From Phosphoribacter sp044220725 (GTDB lineage: Bacteria; Actinomycetota; Actinomycetes; Actinomycetales; Dermatophilaceae), in assembly GCA_044220725.1 (NCBI GenBank), contig JBGAQN010000007.1, forward strand, positions 1 through 64,000: a stretch of DNA of 64,000 nt, given 5' to 3'. How positions within the stretch are numbered: the first letter of the stretch is position 1; the number at the start of each line of letters is the position of its first letter. This document shows positions 62,463 through 64,000 of this stretch, one piece after another. The notes beneath the pieces are model-generated. The model had not been told where the DNA came from. It saw nothing but the letters and a program-made list of their open reading frames with translations, and did no database searches. A program made the translations under genes and the position numbers.

Positions 62463-62535
62463 GCAGGGCAGCCTAGTGCGGCAGCGCCGGCCAGGGATCA
62501 GCGAGTCGTCGCTGCACGCGGTCCGTCCCCCACCG

Positions 62536-62907
62536 TCAGGAGGTCGGCAGCACCCGCAAGTGCCGACGACCTGGCGTCCCCTCGGTGGTCGGGTCAGCAC
62601 TCGGGATCGGCACTGGGGGTGGCGCCGCGGCCCGTTGCGGTCGACGCCCCGCCTCGCGGACCGCGTCGGCCAACGCCAAGAGGTCGTCCGTGTTGGGCGC
62701 CGGGGGGCTCGGGTCAAAGGCCAACCGGACCGCGTCCCACCCACGCGGCACGGTCAGCCGCTCGGCGTGGTGGGCGCACAAGTCGTAGGTGTGCGGCTCG
62801 GCATACGTCGCCAGTGGGCCGAGCACGGCCGTCTGGTCGGCGTAGACGTACGTCAGAGTGGCCACGGCCGGACGACCGCAGCCGGTCTTGGAGCACTGCC
62901 GCGTCAT
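62536..62907 (-). CDS. DUF3499 zinc-type protein
   Basis: This 123-residue protein has an N-terminal cluster CSKTGCGRPAVATLTYVYADQTAVLGPL and YDLCAHHAERL, giving four potential zinc ligands. It is the actinobacterial DUF3499 protein that sits next to manB. The C-terminal half is Pro/Ala-rich and disordered. Function is unknown. A GTG at 62922 is an alternative start. Confidence 0.87.
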   Translation of the reverse strand: MTRQCSKTGCGRPAVATLTYVYADQTAVLGPLATYAEPHTYDLCAHHAERLTVPRGWDAVRLAFDPSPPAPNTDDLLALADAVREAGRRPQRAAAPPPVPIPSADPTTEGTPGRRHLRVLPTS

Positions 62908-63016
62908 ACCCACGGTGCGCACTCTAGATCGTCGGTGTTCCCGCACGGGCTCGGCGCGCCGAGTGACGCCCGGCTGCGAGCCCAACCTCGGGACCAGCGC
63001 CCCCTAGAGTGGGTGG

Positions 63017-63448
63017 GTGCGCAGCTACTCGGACGGTATGCCGCGCAGCCGTCGGCGCCACGGCCGCGGACTGCGGGGACCGTTGGCATGGCCGCCCGTG
63101 CCGGCCATGCGCACGCGCGCAGAGGGTTTCGACGAACTCGTCATCAACGCCGCGACCCGGTTGGAGCGCGCCTGGGGTCGGCCGTTCCCGGCGTTCGAGC
63201 TGGGTGTCGAGGATGTTCCGCCCAGCGATCCAGCCCCCTGGGAGCACTCGGAGGTCCCCCTCGGACGGTTCTTTGCCTCGGACGTCCGTCAGGCAGCCCG
63301 AGTGGTCATCTATCGCCGGCCCATTGAGACCCGCGTCGATTCCGCGCCAGAACTCACGTTGTTAGTCGGCGACGTGGTGGCCGAACAGATCGCCGCGCTG
63401 TTGGGTGTCGAGCCCAGCGATCTGGATCCCGACTACCGAGGGGACTGA
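63017..63448 (+). CDS. zincin-like metallopeptidase family protein lacking HExxH
   Basis: This 143-residue protein follows the actinobacterial Rv3259-type pattern: FDELVINAATRLERAWGRPFPAFELGVEDVPP, then LGRFF and VVIYRRPIE, ending LLGVEPSDLDPDY. The family is named for a metallopeptidase fold, but the site expected to carry HExxH reads VGDVVAEQIAALLG. No zinc site is visible, so catalysis is unlikely. It is divergent from DUF3499. Confidence 0.8.
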   Translation: MRSYSDGMPRSRRRHGRGLRGPLAWPPVPAMRTRAEGFDELVINAATRLERAWGRPFPAFELGVEDVPPSDPAPWEHSEVPLGRFFASDVRQAARVVIYRRPIETRVDSAPELTLLVGDVVAEQIAALLGVEPSDLDPDYRGD

Positions 63449-63500
63449 TCGGGGCCAGACCGCTGGAGAGAGCTTCGACCGGCTGCCGGGCCAGCGTCCG

Positions 63501-64000
63501 TCAACGACGGACTTCGCGCAGGGGCAGGCGTTGGGCAGTCAACACTGCCGGCGAAAGTCCGACGACGGTGACCAACGTGCCGCTAGCATCCTCCGCCTCC
63601 GCAAGGAGGCCCGCCCGGACCGTTCCCGCGGCCGGTCGCACCCAGACGGCCGTCGCAGCTGTTGGCACGTCTGCCGTCCATGCCACATCCGGGCCGCCCT
63701 GGGCCAAGATCGAGGTGACAGCACCGTCCGATCCGACGATATCGACGGTCGCCGACCAGGGGCTGGCCGTGCCGACGAGCAGCACTTTCGCCTTCGTCCC
63801 CGGCGGCACCGGCGTGCCCGCAAGAGCGGGGATCGCCGCGGTGGATGCGGCCCAGGCCAGGTCAGACTGACTGCCGTTGCGCCGTTCCAGGACAAGTCCA
63901 GCGACCACCGGTCGATCCGACCGAACCTGAACGGCATACGCACCGGTGGTTAGTCCGCCGAGGTCGATGTCGCGCACCTGGCCCCCGGGAATGCGCACGA
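63501..64000 (-). CDS. C-terminal part of a DUF5719-like secreted protein
   Basis: The open frame continues past the window edge, so only the last 166 or so residues are seen. They form a beta-rich domain (GAYAVQVRSDRPVVAGLVLERR, SPWSATVDIVGSDGAV, ASGTLVTVVGLSPAVLTAQRLPL). This resembles the end of DUF5719 proteins encoded near manB in actinobacteria. The assignment is tentative because the N-terminus is not visible. Confidence 0.6.
   Translation of the reverse strand, partial: VRIPGGQVRDIDLGGLTTGAYAVQVRSDRPVVAGLVLERRNGSQSDLAWAASTAAIPALAGTPVPPGTKAKVLLVGTASPWSATVDIVGSDGAVTSILAQGGPDVAWTADVPTAATAVWVRPAAGTVRAGLLAEAEDASGTLVTVVGLSPAVLTAQRLPLREVRR

Overview
The window is a gene-dense, very GC-rich stretch of an actinobacterial chromosome. 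MtrAB-LpqB, a mycothiol-type DsbA nitroreductase, WS/DGAT, TrHbO, DUF3499, DUF6912 and Rv3235-type genes all point to Actinobacteria. The gene mix, with a transcarboxylase and a NAD(P)-linked 2-oxoacid oxidoreductase, fits a facultatively fermentative member of Micrococcales, perhaps Intrasporangiaceae or Dermatophilaceae; that placement is inference. No prophage, insertion sequence, CRISPR array, rRNA or tRNA was seen.

Layout. 0-12 kb: a partial trmB, an MT0933-like small protein, a repeat-rich intergenic region, a SpoIIE-type phosphatase, rpiB, a DsbA-like nitroreductase, then a co-directional run pepN-mscS-glbO-alpha-glucosidase, followed by a type VII-secretion-like small/large gene pair. 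12-19 kb: a lipid cluster (WS/DGAT, patatin, DUF6912), a cpaB/cpaE-like pair, an HTH protein, a LysM protein and an Rv3235-type protein next to secA. 19-30 kb: secA, a serine hydrolase, a triple GNAT fusion, an MFS permease, a YcaQ-like winged-helix protein, a LuxR regulator, hpf and comF. 30-41 kb: an unusual histidine kinase/response regulator pair convergent with a complete Tad (Flp) pilus locus. 41-46 kb: lpqB-mtrB-mtrA. 46-56 kb: two membrane-protein paralogues (one apparently broken by an in-frame TGA) and a PIG-V-like mannosyltransferase around ahcY and a four-gene methylmalonyl-CoA:pyruvate transcarboxylase operon. 56-61 kb: a four-gene 2-oxoacid oxidoreductase operon. 61-64 kb: manB fused to a Trm112-like domain, DUF3499, a metallopeptidase-family protein and the 3' end of a DUF5719-like gene.

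The ancestral block (manB, ahcY, mtrA-mtrB-lpqB, comF, hpf, secA) keeps the order familiar from Mycobacterium and other actinobacteria. Here it is opened by the Tad locus between lpqB and comF and by accessory genes between hpf and secA. The transcarboxylase and the oxidoreductase, only about 2 kb apart, both act on pyruvate-level 2-oxoacids and suggest a Wood-Werkman-like propionate route linked to acetyl-CoA production.

The most striking unexplained signal is an octamer, GTATGCCG (complement CGGCATAC). By hand count it occurs about 70 times in 64 kb, on both strands, inside and between genes. That is roughly 30-fold more than base composition predicts.
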